A stretch of 64,000 bases of DNA from Bacteroides sp. GM023 (GCF_014750685.1 NZ_JAAXGE010000016.1:1-64000), one strand, 5' to 3'; positions 8,131 to 17,048 are shown, numbered from the stretch's first letter. Numbers and translations: made by a program. The notes: generated by a model not told the origin, from the sequence alone.

Positions 8131-10020
8131 ATGAATAATAATTCGAAAAGTCCGATAGCCAATCTTCAGCAACAGCAACTCCTCTTACGGATGGAGTACG
8201 AATACGAGAAAGAGGAATTTAAACGGCAGACCGAAACGATGGGCGTTGCCCGGAAAGTGAAACGCGGTCTCTGCTGGTATCCCGTCTCTCTCGGCCGAAG
8301 TTACTACAATTCGCTGAATCAGCTTGTAATAGATATTACACGTACCGAAAATAAAGAGATAGAACATTCTTTCGAGTTCGGGCGTCCCGTCTGCTTTTTC
8401 CATCAGTCGCTCGAGGGGAAAATGAAGTATATGAATTTCATTGCTACCGTCAGTTATGCGGACGAGGAACGGATGGTGGTCGTGTTGCCCGGGGCGGGCG
8501 CTTTGATGGAGCTACAAACTCCTAATATACTGCTTGGTGTGCAACTTTATTTTGATGAAACGTCTTACCGGGCGATGTTCGAAGCACTGGAAGATGTAGT
8601 CCGCGCCAAAGACAACCGGTTGGCAGAACTGCGTGACACGCTGCTAGGAACACTAAAGCCGGGATTTCGTGAGTTGTATCCGGTACGTTTTCCGTGGCTG
8701 AACAGTACACAGGAGACGGCAGTCAACAAGGTGCTCTGCACGCGTGATGTCTCTATCGTTCACGGCCCGCCGGGAACGGGAAAGACGACGACACTGGTTG
8801 AAGCGATTTATGAAACGTTGCACCGGGAGCCGCAAGTGCTGGTCTGCGCGCAGAGTAATACGGCTGTCGACTGGATTTGTGAGAAACTTGTAGACCGGGG
8901 TGTGCCTGTACTTCGCATCGGAAATCCTACGCGGGTCAATGACAAAATGTTGTCTTCCACTTACGAGCGGCGGTTCGAGAGCCATCCGGCCTATCCGGAG
9001 CTATGGGGCATCCGCAAGTCTATCCGCGAAATGAACGGCCGGATGCGCCGGGGAAGTTACGCCGAACGGGAGGGTATGCGCAGCCGCATGAGCCGCTTGC
9101 GCGACCGTGCCACGGAACTGGAGATAGTCATCAATGCCGACCTTTTCGACAGTGCCCGTGTGATTGCCTCTACTTTAGTGAGTAGCAATCACCGCCTGCT
9201 TAATGGACGGCGGTTTCCTACCTTATTTATTGACGAAGCCGCCCAGGCACTCGAAGCGGCGTGCTGGATTGCTATTCGCAAAGCCGACCGGGTTATTCTT
9301 GCCGGCGACCATTGTCAGCTACCGCCCACTATTAAATGTATAGAGGCAGCCCGCGGCGGACTGGACCAAACATTGATGGAGAAAGTAGTCCAACAAAAGC
9401 CGTCTGCCGTTTCTTTACTGAAAGTACAGTACCGGATGCACGAAGCCATCATGCAGTTTCCTTCTGACTGGTTCTACCATGGCGAACTGGAAGCTGCCCC
9501 CGAAGTGCGCTACCGGGGGATTCTCGATTTCGATACGCCGATGAACTGGATAGACACTTCGGAAATGGATTTCCGCGAAGAATTTGTAGGCGAGAGTTTC
9601 GGGAGAATCAACAAACAGGAAGCGAACCTGCTTTTGCAGGAACTGGAAGCATATATCAACCGAATCGGCAAAGACCGGATACTGGAAGAAAGGATTGATT
9701 TCGGTCTGATTTCTCCATATAAAGCACAGGTGCAATATTTGAGAAGCAAAATCAAGGGGAGCAGTTTTCTCCGCCCTTTCCGCAGCCTCATCACCGTGAA
9801 TACAGTGGACGGCTTTCAGGGACAGGAACGGGATGTTATCTTTATCAGTCTTGTCCGTGCCAACGAGGACGGGCAAATAGGATTCTTAAATGATTTGCGA
9901 AGAATGAACGTAGCGATTACAAGAGCACGAATGAAGCTCGTCATACTAGGAGACGCAGCCACTCTGACAAAGCATCCGTTTTACAGAAGATTGATGTTAT
10001 TCATTAAAAAAGAGGATTAG
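8131..10020 (+). CDS. SF1 DNA/RNA helicase, UPF1/IGHMBP2-like
   Basis: About 629 residues from the preferred ATG at 8131; an upstream in-frame ATG at 8068 would add 21 residues but overlaps the promoter box. Visible helicase motifs are Walker A GPPGTGKTTT near residue 212, the Q-S-N-T-A motif Ia, Walker B DEAAQA near 368, GDHCQLPPT (motif III), the YRMH motif IV, and near the C-terminus TVDGFQGQERDVIFISLVR and NVAITRARMKLVILGD. This is the layout of the UPF1-like SF1B helicases common in Bacteroidetes. It unwinds nucleic acid with ATP; the specific role is unknown. It stands alone, divergent from acnA, and its stop lies inside a strong terminator hairpin. Confidence 0.9.
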   Translation: MNNNSKSPIANLQQQQLLLRMEYEYEKEEFKRQTETMGVARKVKRGLCWYPVSLGRSYYNSLNQLVIDITRTENKEIEHSFEFGRPVCFFHQSLEGKMKYMNFIATVSYADEERMVVVLPGAGALMELQTPNILLGVQLYFDETSYRAMFEALEDVVRAKDNRLAELRDTLLGTLKPGFRELYPVRFPWLNSTQETAVNKVLCTRDVSIVHGPPGTGKTTTLVEAIYETLHREPQVLVCAQSNTAVDWICEKLVDRGVPVLRIGNPTRVNDKMLSSTYERRFESHPAYPELWGIRKSIREMNGRMRRGSYAEREGMRSRMSRLRDRATELEIVINADLFDSARVIASTLVSSNHRLLNGRRFPTLFIDEAAQALEAACWIAIRKADRVILAGDHCQLPPTIKCIEAARGGLDQTLMEKVVQQKPSAVSLLKVQYRMHEAIMQFPSDWFYHGELEAAPEVRYRGILDFDTPMNWIDTSEMDFREEFVGESFGRINKQEANLLLQELEAYINRIGKDRILEERIDFGLISPYKAQVQYLRSKIKGSSFLRPFRSLITVNTVDGFQGQERDVIFISLVRANEDGQIGFLNDLRRMNVAITRARMKLVILGDAATLTKHPFYRRLMLFIKKED

Positions 10021-10037
10021 ATTTAATCCTCTTTTTT
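10006..10037 (+). terminator. Terminator of the helicase gene
   Basis: Perfect 14-bp stem (AAAAAAGAGGATTA and its complement) with a GATT loop and a T6 tract. The left arm covers the helicase stop codon region, so the coding sequence ends inside the hairpin. Confidence 0.9.
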
Positions 10038-10514
10038 GTTTTATAAGAGCCACTTTCTCACGAAACCGAACTCTTTAATTTAACACAAACAAAACAAACA
10101 ATATTTATTTTAGGTATCATTATTTCTATCTCATTAATTTACCGGCAAAGTAAACTAAAGACTTATGTATATCGAAAGCATCCAATCCCAGCAACATCTG
10201 AATCGTTCTTGTTTTGGATTTTCGAAAAAAACATCAAACTAAAAGGGAGTAATACAGCCATTGACAGGCCAGGAATAATCAATATCTTTATCTATACAAT
10301 TTATTACCACATAATTATCCAAAAGCAATCTGCAAATGCAGACATATGCCTGGAAATAACTTAAAAACTTCTCATACGGTATTATTTGCTTCAGTTTGAT
10401 GGCACAAATATAAACATAAAGTTGCATTTTCTGCCCATTATAGTGATATATTTTTCAAAAAAAACTTTCATAGGCTTTATAAGGTTGATTTTTAGCCAAT
10501 TTACAGACAAAATA
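10038..10514. other. AT-rich convergent intergenic stretch, no gene seen
   Basis: About 480 bases between the helicase terminator and the ilvC terminator. A 62-codon open frame (10239-10427, minus) has low-complexity content and a TATATTTG box that would lie inside its own start region, so I do not call it. I see no RNA gene or repeat here. Confidence 0.6.
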
Positions 10515-10548
10515 AAAAGGGAGAACTATTTTTTCAGTTCTCCCTTTT
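10515..10548 (-). terminator. Terminator of the ilv operon
   Basis: Inverted repeat AAAAAGGGAGAACT / AGTTCTCCCTTTT around an 8-base loop, just past the ilvC stop. The minus-strand side carries a run of T residues. Confidence 0.85.
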
Positions 10549-10573
10549 ATTCAATTTATATCATCTAGTCCGA

Positions 10574-11617
10574 TTAATTGTTTTCAGGACGAAGTTTACG
10601 TACTGTAACAGCTGTCTGCCACATTTCGCTTTCGCGCAATGCTTTCAGTTCTTCTTCCAGTTTCTCACGATAGTCCACTTTTGAGTTGCTGTCGATAGAA
10701 ATTTGAGCTTCGTTACCAGTCTTAACGCTGTGATACAACTTTTCAACTACCGGTTTGATAGCGTCGTGGAAGGGGCCCATCCAGTCAAGAGCACCACGTT
10801 GAGCAGTAGTAGAGCAGTTTGCGTACATCCAGTCCATACCGTTCTTTGCGAACAACGGCATCAGTGACTGAGTCAGTTCTTCCACTGTTTCGTTGAATGC
10901 TTCGGAAGGAGTGTGACCGTTTTCACGCAACACTTCGTATTGTGCGAGCAACAGACCTTGGATAGCACCCATCAATGAACCGCGTTCACCTGTCAGGTCG
11001 GAAGTAGCTTCGCGAGTGAAAGTTGTTTCGAACAGATAACCTGAACCGATACCGATACCCAAAGCGATTGTTTTTTCGTAAGCTTTGCCCGTAGCATCCT
11101 GGTAGATAGCATAAGAAGAGTTCAAGCCACGACCTTCAAGGAACATAGTACGCAATGAAGTACCCGAACCTTTAGGAGCAACCATGATGACGTCGATGTC
11201 AGCAGGAGGAACTACACCTGTGCGGTCGTTCCAAGTGATAGCAAAACCGTGAGAGAAATAAAGAGCTTTTCCGGCAGTCAGGTAAGGCTTGATAGTAGGC
11301 CATACAGACATTACTGCTGCGTCAGACAAGAGGCACATAACGATAGTACCTTTCTCGCAAGCTTCTTCGATTCCGAACAACGTTTCACCCGGAACCCATC
11401 CGTCTGCTACTGCCTTATCGTATGTTTTTCCTTCACGTTGTCCAACGATTACATTGAAACCGTTATCACGCAGGTTCAGTGCCTGTCCGGGACCCTGTAC
11501 GCCATAACCGATTACTGCAATTGTTTCATTCTTCAATACTTCACGAGCTTTTTCTAATGGAAATTCGTCACGGATTACTACTGTCTCAACAGTTCCGCCA
11601 AAATTCAACTGTGCCAT
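10574..11617 (-). CDS. ilvC: Ketol-acid reductoisomerase
   Basis: A 347-residue enzyme that isomerises and reduces acetolactate or acetohydroxybutyrate with NAD(P)H, the second step of Val/Ile synthesis. The nucleotide loop GYGVQGPGQALNLRDNG lies near residue 38, followed by the QREGKTYD cofactor-specificity loop. The metal-binding knotted domain carries SDLTGERGSLMGAIQGLL and, further on, ETVEELTQSLMPLF. The SDLTGERGSLMGA form is closer to the plant/class II wording than to the SDLFGEQ of short bacterial enzymes, yet the length is class I. It is the last gene of the ilvD-B-N-thioesterase-C operon, separated from the thioesterase by 109 bases that include a 22-bp tandem repeat. Expression should follow the ilvD leader attenuator. 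Confidence 0.95.
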   Translation of the reverse strand: MAQLNFGGTVETVVIRDEFPLEKAREVLKNETIAVIGYGVQGPGQALNLRDNGFNVIVGQREGKTYDKAVADGWVPGETLFGIEEACEKGTIVMCLLSDAAVMSVWPTIKPYLTAGKALYFSHGFAITWNDRTGVVPPADIDVIMVAPKGSGTSLRTMFLEGRGLNSSYAIYQDATGKAYEKTIALGIGIGSGYLFETTFTREATSDLTGERGSLMGAIQGLLLAQYEVLRENGHTPSEAFNETVEELTQSLMPLFAKNGMDWMYANCSTTAQRGALDWMGPFHDAIKPVVEKLYHSVKTGNEAQISIDSNSKVDYREKLEEELKALRESEMWQTAVTVRKLRPENN

Positions 11618-11682
11618 TTTCTTTTTTGTTTTTAGTTTTGATGGCTTACGCCATCCGTTATTAATTGATTTTATATTCTATA

Positions 11683-11748
11683 TTATTCAAATACTATTTC
11701 CGAGTTATTCAAATACTACTTTCAAGTTATTCAAATACCACTTTCGAG
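11683..11748 (-). repeat. Three 22-bp tandem copies spanning the thioesterase stop codon
   Basis: Copies at 11683-11704, 11705-11726 and 11727-11748. The last is coding: it holds the final codons and the stop of the thioesterase. The other two lie directly downstream and differ by two to four bases. Each copy contains the stop-codon region, so any frame slip in the array still meets a stop. Confidence 0.9.
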
Positions 11749-12470
11749 CGGCAGACTACTTCGCTGCCGTTTTTCTTCACTTCGACATGAAATTCGTTAT
11801 CGTTGACTTCGTCACAGAAGAACGAAAGTTCGTCTCCGAAATAACTCTCGGCTACGTAGGCCATTTCGAAACGGCGGATACGCTTGGTCTTGTACAACTC
11901 TATCGGGAACAAATCAAGGATATGTTCTATGTATCGGATGCTGTTCACATGACCGTTGATGTCAATGTCGCTGTATTTTGCCGTCAGCGTAGCCAATGGC
12001 TGGTCGCTGGTCACCTTGATGCGTGAGGGCTTTTCTATCGGGCAGGGTTCATCGCATACATAGTCTACGATGCTACCGCCATGCAGCGTCAGGAGGTCCG
12101 CAGGCTTGCGGGTGTTCAGGTTAATCATAGCCCATACCGAACGGGCGTAACCTATCTTCTTGCCATCTTTATTGATGACGGCAAAGTTACGGTCAGTGAA
12201 CAGGCGATATACATTTTCCACCCAAGTCTGAACCGAGAAGTCCTCGTATTGGTAGGGCATTTCGTCCAGTTCGATAGCCAGTCGGGAAAGTACCCAAGTG
12301 TAGTTGTCCTCGTTGAGCGTTGCGATGCCAAAACCACGGTCACTGGCATGGAAACCTGCGCAATTCAGCAGATGGTTGCCCAGTACTCCCATTGTCAAGC
12401 GTCCGTTGAAGTCCACGTGAAAGGGTTCTGCCACAAACTTGTAAGTTCCTATTTTATTTGATTCACTCAT
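11727..12470 (-). CDS. Acyl-ACP thioesterase
   Basis: A 247-residue FatA/FatB-like double hot-dog thioesterase, which releases fatty acids from acyl carrier protein. The N-terminal hot-dog starts with VDFNGRLTMGVLGNHLLNCAG; the second contains DIDINGHVNSIRYIEHILDLFP, the D-x-N-x-H-V-N catalytic segment, near residue 170. It lies inside the branched-chain amino acid operon: its ATG overlaps the ilvN stop by one base (TAATG), so it is translationally coupled. Bacteroides make iso- and anteiso-branched fatty acids from the same keto acids, which offers a metabolic link, but that is inference. The 3' end is tandemly triplicated. Confidence 0.9.
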   Translation of the reverse strand: MSESNKIGTYKFVAEPFHVDFNGRLTMGVLGNHLLNCAGFHASDRGFGIATLNEDNYTWVLSRLAIELDEMPYQYEDFSVQTWVENVYRLFTDRNFAVINKDGKKIGYARSVWAMINLNTRKPADLLTLHGGSIVDYVCDEPCPIEKPSRIKVTSDQPLATLTAKYSDIDINGHVNSIRYIEHILDLFPIELYKTKRIRRFEMAYVAESYFGDELSFFCDEVNDNEFHVEVKKNGSEVVCRSKVVFE

Positions 12471-13033
12471 TATTCTTGCAGGTTTTTACTTTGGTTATAG
12501 CTGGCTTCCCGTCCGTCGAGAAACTCGTTCACCCGTTCAAAACAACTGGTAGTGATGGCTACACGTCCCGAACGGACAAATTGCAAAACACAATTCAAAG
12601 CCTTCAGTTCACCGTAGAGCGAAGTGATATCCTCACTCATGCCGTTCTTTTCGACAATGGAGAATACGGGATTCACTTCTACCACACGGGCGTTGTATCT
12701 ACGTATCACCTTGGATGCTTCCGGCGTCTCCTGAAATTCGGGAGTGGACACCTTATATAATGCAATCTCATGGAAGTAGATTTCATCTTCTGTGAAGTAG
12801 TGAGCCTGGATGACGTCAATCTTCTTTTCAATCTGCTTCACTACTTTTTCTATCGTATCTTTATCCGTCCATGCGGTGATAGTATATTTATGTACGCCTT
12901 TGATTGAGGACGCAGATACATTCAGGCTTTCGATATTAATCTGCCTGCGGGTAAATACGGCCGTTACCTGATTCAGCAATCCGGCGATATTCTCCGAATG
13001 AACGATGATGGTATATAATGTCTTATCACTCAT
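12470..13033 (-). CDS. ilvN: Acetolactate synthase small subunit
   Basis: A 187-residue regulatory subunit with an N-terminal ACT domain (TLYTIIVHSENIAGLLNQVTAVFTRRQINIESL, residues 5-37) that binds valine, and a C-terminal domain that activates the catalytic subunit. It lies 56 bases behind ilvB and overlaps the thioesterase start by one base. Feedback control by valine is known for the family. Confidence 0.93.
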   Translation of the reverse strand: MSDKTLYTIIVHSENIAGLLNQVTAVFTRRQINIESLNVSASSIKGVHKYTITAWTDKDTIEKVVKQIEKKIDVIQAHYFTEDEIYFHEIALYKVSTPEFQETPEASKVIRRYNARVVEVNPVFSIVEKNGMSEDITSLYGELKALNCVLQFVRSGRVAITTSCFERVNEFLDGREASYNQSKNLQE

Positions 13034-13047
13034 AATTCTTAATTTAA

Positions 13048-13085
13048 ATTGTGAACTCTCAGCTCTCCATTCTCAACTCTCAACT
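13048..13085. repeat. Short CTCTCAACT-type repeats between ilvB and ilvN
   Basis: Degenerate 7-8 bp copies (GAACTCTCA, GCTCTCC, ATTCTCA, ACTCTCAACT) directly 3' of ilvB. Similar runs are scattered in Bacteroides intergenic DNA. Confidence 0.6.
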
Positions 13086-13089
13086 TTTC

Positions 13090-14787
13090 CTAGCACTCCA
13101 GCAACATTTGATTCACTGAGCCACCCGGAGGAGTCATCGGCAAGACATTGCCTTCTTCCACCACACAGGCTTCGAGCAGGAACGGTCCGTCCGTTGCCAA
13201 CATTTCACGAATGGCTTCCTTCAGTTCTTCACGGGTGAAGACACGTTTGGAAGGGATGTCGTAGGCCGAAGCTATCTTCATGTAATCCGGATTCAACATC
13301 GGCGTGAATGAATAGCGACGGTTGAAGAACATGGCTTGCCATTGGCGCACGTTGCCGAGGTAATTGTTGTTCAGACAGATAATTTTCACCGGAGCTTTCT
13401 GTTCCATAATGGTTCCCAGCTCCTGGATGTTCATTTGGAGTCCGCCGTCACCCATGAATACACATACGGTACGTTCCGGTGCGCCGAAAGTGGCGCCGAT
13501 AGCGGCGGGAAGTCCGAAGCCCATCGTTCCGAGTCCGCCGGAAGTGATGATGCTGCGTTCTTTCGAATATTTAAAATAGCGGGCGGAAATCATCTGATTC
13601 TGTCCTACGTCCGTTACTAAAACGGCTTCGTGGTGGGTAGCGTCGCTTACTGCACGTGCTACTTCACCCATGCTTAATGAGTCCGTAGCGGGATGAAGTT
13701 CGGGGCGGATTACCTTTTCTTCTTCTACCTTTTCGTATTCCTCGAAGCTGCCTACCCATTCGGTATGCGTGTTCTTCTTCAGAAGTTCCGTAACAGAAGC
13801 CAGTGTATTCTTGCAATCTCCTAAGACGGCGATATCTACTTTTACATTCTTGTTTACTTCGGCAGGGTCGATGTCGAAGTGGATTACTTTCGCTTGCTTG
13901 GCGTAAGTGGCGAGGTTTCCTGTCACACGGTCGTCGAAACGCATACCGACAGCAATCAGGACATCGCATTTGTTGGTGTTGATGTTCGGGCCTAAGTTGC
14001 CGTGCATACCCAACATACCTTTATTTAACGGGTGTTCCGTCGGCAAGGCCGAAAGTCCGAGCAGCGTACAGCCAGCCGGCATGTCTGCCTTCTCGATAAA
14101 AGCACGCAGTTCGCTTTGCGCATTGCCGAGTTCAACGCCCTGTCCTACCAGTACAAGCGGACGTTCGGCATTGTTAATCAGTTCGGCAGCCGCTTTTACA
14201 GAGTCCGCGTCCGTATCGGGCACGGGAACATAGCTGCGTATGAAATCGACTTTCGTCGGTTCGTATTTCGTTTTCTCTACTTGAGCGTTCTTGGCAAAGT
14301 CCAGCACTACCGGGCCGGGACGACCGCTACGGGCAATATAGAAAGCGCGTGCTACCGCCCAGGCTACGTCTTCGGCACGACGAATCTGATAGCTCCATTT
14401 GGCGATTGGCTGGGTGATGCCCACCAAGTCAACTTCCTGAAAAGCATCTGTTCCGAGAAAAGCTGTTCCTACCTGTCCGGCAATCACAACGATAGGCGTA
14501 CTGTCTATCATGGCATCGGCAATACCGGTAATCGTGTTCGTAGCACCGGGACCGCTTGTCACCAGGCAAACACCGACTTCACCCGATACGCGGGCATATC
14601 CTTGTGCTGCATGGGCAGCTCCCTGTTCGTGGCGAACCAAGATGTGGTTCAATGTATCTTGATGGTCGAATAAGGCATCAAATACCGGCATAATAGAACC
14701 GCCAGGGTATCCAAAGATGGTATTTACTCCCTGATGTTCCAGAGCGCGCATCAACGCCTCTCCACCTGTTATTAAGTCTTTACTCAT
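13090..14787 (-). CDS. ilvB: Acetolactate synthase large subunit
   Basis: A 565-residue thiamine-diphosphate enzyme that condenses pyruvate with pyruvate or 2-oxobutyrate. The catalytic Glu54 lies in RHEQGAAHAAQGYAR; the ThDP/Mg motif GDGGLQMNIQELGT...NNNYLGNV sits near 440-475. The central domain with the FAD-site GMRFDDRVTG is present, so this is the anabolic FAD-containing form. Gene order ilvD-ilvB-ilvN places it second in the operon, 26 bases behind ilvD. Confidence 0.95.
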   Translation of the reverse strand: MSKDLITGGEALMRALEHQGVNTIFGYPGGSIMPVFDALFDHQDTLNHILVRHEQGAAHAAQGYARVSGEVGVCLVTSGPGATNTITGIADAMIDSTPIVVIAGQVGTAFLGTDAFQEVDLVGITQPIAKWSYQIRRAEDVAWAVARAFYIARSGRPGPVVLDFAKNAQVEKTKYEPTKVDFIRSYVPVPDTDADSVKAAAELINNAERPLVLVGQGVELGNAQSELRAFIEKADMPAGCTLLGLSALPTEHPLNKGMLGMHGNLGPNINTNKCDVLIAVGMRFDDRVTGNLATYAKQAKVIHFDIDPAEVNKNVKVDIAVLGDCKNTLASVTELLKKNTHTEWVGSFEEYEKVEEEKVIRPELHPATDSLSMGEVARAVSDATHHEAVLVTDVGQNQMISARYFKYSKERSIITSGGLGTMGFGLPAAIGATFGAPERTVCVFMGDGGLQMNIQELGTIMEQKAPVKIICLNNNYLGNVRQWQAMFFNRRYSFTPMLNPDYMKIASAYDIPSKRVFTREELKEAIREMLATDGPFLLEACVVEEGNVLPMTPPGGSVNQMLLEC

Positions 14788-14813
14788 TCTTTTTTAGTAT
14801 TGAAGGATGTGTA

Positions 14814-16616
14814 TCAATCGATTATTCTCACTGCTCCCTTATCGGCGGAGCTTACCATGCTGGCGTATGCCTTCAGACTCTTCGGCACGTAACGGTCACG
14901 GGTGACGGGTGTCATCGAGCGGGCAGCCAGTTCTTCATCCGTTAGTCGCACGTTAATCGTCCGGGCCGGAATATCGATTTCGATAATATCTCCATCAACA
15001 ATTTTCCCGATATTACCTCCTGCTGCCGCTTCGGGAGACACGTGTCCGATACTCAAGCCGGAAGTTCCACCACTGAAACGTCCGTCGGTAATCAAAGCAC
15101 ATTCTTTTCCGAGATGACGGGATTTAATATAAGAGGTAGGATAAAGCATTTCCTGCATACCGGGGCCACCCTTCGGACCTTCGTGCGTGATGACGACGAC
15201 GTCGCCACTGACGACTCGGCCTCCGAGGATGCCTTCACAGGCTGCTTCTTGCGAATCAAATACTTTGGCAGGGCCGGTAAACTTCCAGATACTTTCGTCT
15301 ACACCTGCCGTTTTTACTACACAACCGTCCTTGGCGATGTTACCTTTCAGTACGGCCAGTCCGCCGTCCTTACTGTATGCGTGTTCAAAATCACGGATAC
15401 ATCCGGTGGCACGGTCTTTGTCCAGTTCTTTATAGTACATTCCTTGCGAGCCGAGTACGAGGTTGAAACGATTGGCGGCTGCGCTGGAATATTTCTTGAT
15501 AGCTTTCTCGCTGACATTCGGACTGGTGATTGAATATTCGTTGATTGCTTCCGCGAGTGACATTCCGTCTACGCGGCGAACGGAAGTGTCTATCAGTCCG
15601 GCTTTTGCCAGTTCGTCCATGATGGCGATGATACCCCCGGCACGGTTTACGTCCTGGATATGATATTTCTGTGTATTCGGGGCAACTTTGCAGAGACAGG
15701 GAGCTTTGCGGGAAAGCAGGTCGATGTCATCCATCTTGAAGTCTACTTCCGCTTCGTGGGCAACGGCCAACAAATGCAGAACCGTATTGGTAGAACCACC
15801 CATCGCAATATCGAGTGTCATTGCGTTCAGGAAGGCTTCGCGGGTAGCGATGCTGCGCGGCAGTACGCTTTCGTCTCCTTCGTTGTAATATTTCATGGCA
15901 TTCTCGACAATCAGTTTGGCAGCGTCCTTGAAGAGTTGCGTACGGTTTTCGTGGGTAGCTACGATGGTTCCGTTTCCGGGAAGAGCCAGTCCGATAGCTT
16001 CATTCAGGCAGTTCATAGAGTTGGCCGTGAACATACCGGAGCAGCATCCACAGGTAGGACAAGCGTTCTGCTCGATATTGGCCACTTCTTCGTCGCTTAC
16101 GCTTTGGTCGGCAGACTTAATCATAGCGTCGATCAAGTCGAGATGCTGACCGTTCCACTCTCCGGCTTCCATCGGTCCGCCCGATACGAATACGGTAGGG
16201 ATGTTCAGGCGCATGGATGCCATCAACATTCCCGGGGTGATTTTATCGCAGTTGCTGATACATACCATTGCATCTGCCTTGTGGGCGTTGACCATGTATT
16301 CTACACTGTCGGCAATGATGTCACGGGAAGGAAGCGAGTAGAGCATTCCGTCGTGTCCCATGGCTATACCGTCGTCGATGGCTATGGTGTTGAATTCCGC
16401 AGCGAAGCATCCCAGCTTTTCAATCTCCGCCTTCACCAGTTGACCGATTTCATGTAGGTGTACATGCCCCGGCACAAACTGCGTAAAGGAATTGACGATA
16501 GCGATAATGGGCTTGCCCATCTGTTCTTTCTTCATGCCGTTGGCTGCCCACAATGCACGGGCTCCCGCCATCCGACGGCCTTGTGTACTAAACGAACTGC
16601 GTAATTGCTTTTTCAT
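14814..16616 (-). CDS. ilvD: Dihydroxy-acid dehydratase
   Basis: A 600-residue dehydratase that makes 2-oxoisovalerate and 2-oxo-3-methylvalerate. Cys123 in ISNCDKITPGM and the Cys186/Cys189/Cys192 group in ACPTCGCCSGMF supply cluster ligands; the N-terminal NSFTQFVPGH segment and overall wording match the E. coli oxygen-labile 4Fe-4S type. GRFSGGTSGLSIGH lies near the C-terminus. It is the first structural gene of the operon. Its leader (16621-16826) carries a consensus promoter, a Leu/Ile/Val-rich peptide and an attenuator hairpin. Confidence 0.96.
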   Translation of the reverse strand: MKKQLRSSFSTQGRRMAGARALWAANGMKKEQMGKPIIAIVNSFTQFVPGHVHLHEIGQLVKAEIEKLGCFAAEFNTIAIDDGIAMGHDGMLYSLPSRDIIADSVEYMVNAHKADAMVCISNCDKITPGMLMASMRLNIPTVFVSGGPMEAGEWNGQHLDLIDAMIKSADQSVSDEEVANIEQNACPTCGCCSGMFTANSMNCLNEAIGLALPGNGTIVATHENRTQLFKDAAKLIVENAMKYYNEGDESVLPRSIATREAFLNAMTLDIAMGGSTNTVLHLLAVAHEAEVDFKMDDIDLLSRKAPCLCKVAPNTQKYHIQDVNRAGGIIAIMDELAKAGLIDTSVRRVDGMSLAEAINEYSITSPNVSEKAIKKYSSAAANRFNLVLGSQGMYYKELDKDRATGCIRDFEHAYSKDGGLAVLKGNIAKDGCVVKTAGVDESIWKFTGPAKVFDSQEAACEGILGGRVVSGDVVVITHEGPKGGPGMQEMLYPTSYIKSRHLGKECALITDGRFSGGTSGLSIGHVSPEAAAGGNIGKIVDGDIIEIDIPARTINVRLTDEELAARSMTPVTRDRYVPKSLKAYASMVSSADKGAVRIID

Positions 16617-16637
16617 TTCAATCTGTCTTTTAATTAA

Positions 16638-16667
16638 AGAGCCTCTCTCACAAGTGAGAAAGGCTCT
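16638..16667 (-). terminator. Attenuator hairpin before ilvD
   Basis: A 13-of-14-bp stem (minus strand AGAGCC + TTTCTCAC / GTGAGAGA + GGCTCT) followed by TTTAATT, 21 bases before the ilvD start. Its 5' arm (16654-16666) can instead pair over 13 positions, three of them G-U, with 16706-16718, which overlaps the stop of the leader peptide. That gives exclusive terminator and antiterminator folds. Confidence 0.8.
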
Positions 16668-16705
16668 AAATTTTATCTTTTATGGTACGAACACATACAA
16701 CACAA

Positions 16706-16718
16706 AAACCTTCCTCAC
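16706..16718 (-). promoter_or_regulatory. Antiterminator arm of the ilv attenuator
   Basis: Minus-strand GTGAGGAAGGTTT includes the leader-peptide stop codon and is complementary to the 5' arm of the attenuator hairpin. A ribosome that finishes the peptide would cover it and let the terminator form; one stalled at the Val/Ile codons would leave it free. Confidence 0.75.
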
Positions 16719-16792
16719 GCTCTTGATGGAATCACCACGACGCGAATAATATGCAGGACTGCTAGGTTTAGAGATGTATGTAACATATTCAT
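16715..16792 (-). CDS. ilvL: ilv operon leader peptide
   Basis: A 25-codon frame from the ATG at 16792 to a TGA at 16715, encoding MNMLHTSLNLAVLHIIRVVV followed by IPSRA. Eleven of 25 residues are Leu, Ile or Val, with the run IIRVVVI near the end, the same style as the E. coli ilv leader peptide. An AAGAAG purine stretch precedes the ATG, and a consensus promoter lies about 27 bases upstream. It ends inside the antiterminator arm and is followed by the attenuator and ilvD. The short length hides it from routine gene calling. Its job would be to sense charged Leu/Ile/Val tRNAs, not to act as a protein. Confidence is high because peptide, pairing and position agree. Confidence 0.85.
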   Translation of the reverse strand: MNMLHTSLNLAVLHIIRVVVIPSRA

Positions 16793-16818
16793 ATCTTCTT
16801 TTCTTTATTTTCGTGCTG

Positions 16819-16849
16819 CAAAGGTAAGGGCTTTTTTATTATCTCCAAA
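16819..16849 (-). promoter_or_regulatory. Promoter of the ilv operon
   Basis: Minus-strand TTTG (16846-16849), 19-base spacer, TACCTTTG (16819-16826): a full match to the Bacteroides primary-sigma consensus. The start point should fall about 20 bases before the leader-peptide ATG. Confidence 0.82.
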
Positions 16850-17040
16850 CAAATCGAAGAAAAAAATCACATAAAAACTAATAATTGTAAGACAACTGCG
16901 GTATTATTTCTCTATTTTATCACTTAAAGGTTGAATTTACAACTATTATACAAGTATCGTCCCCACCGAACCTTTCTAACAAAAGCACTTAATAATCTGA
17001 AATTTACATTCCCGATGTCCGTGTACAAGCAAATAATTCG

Positions 17041-17048
17041 TATCTTTG
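17041..17048 (+). promoter_or_regulatory. -7 promoter box of the FKBP gene
   Basis: TATCTTTG, 46 bases before the ATG. No clear TTTG box at the right distance upstream. Confidence 0.5.

Noticed and set aside
10239..10427. 62-codon minus-strand open frame
   Set aside because: Low-complexity content, no ribosome site, and a promoter-like box inside its start.
13048..13085. Functional regulatory element between ilvB and ilvN
   Set aside because: Short CTCTCAACT-type runs are common simple repeats in Bacteroides, and no structure or conservation argument is available.
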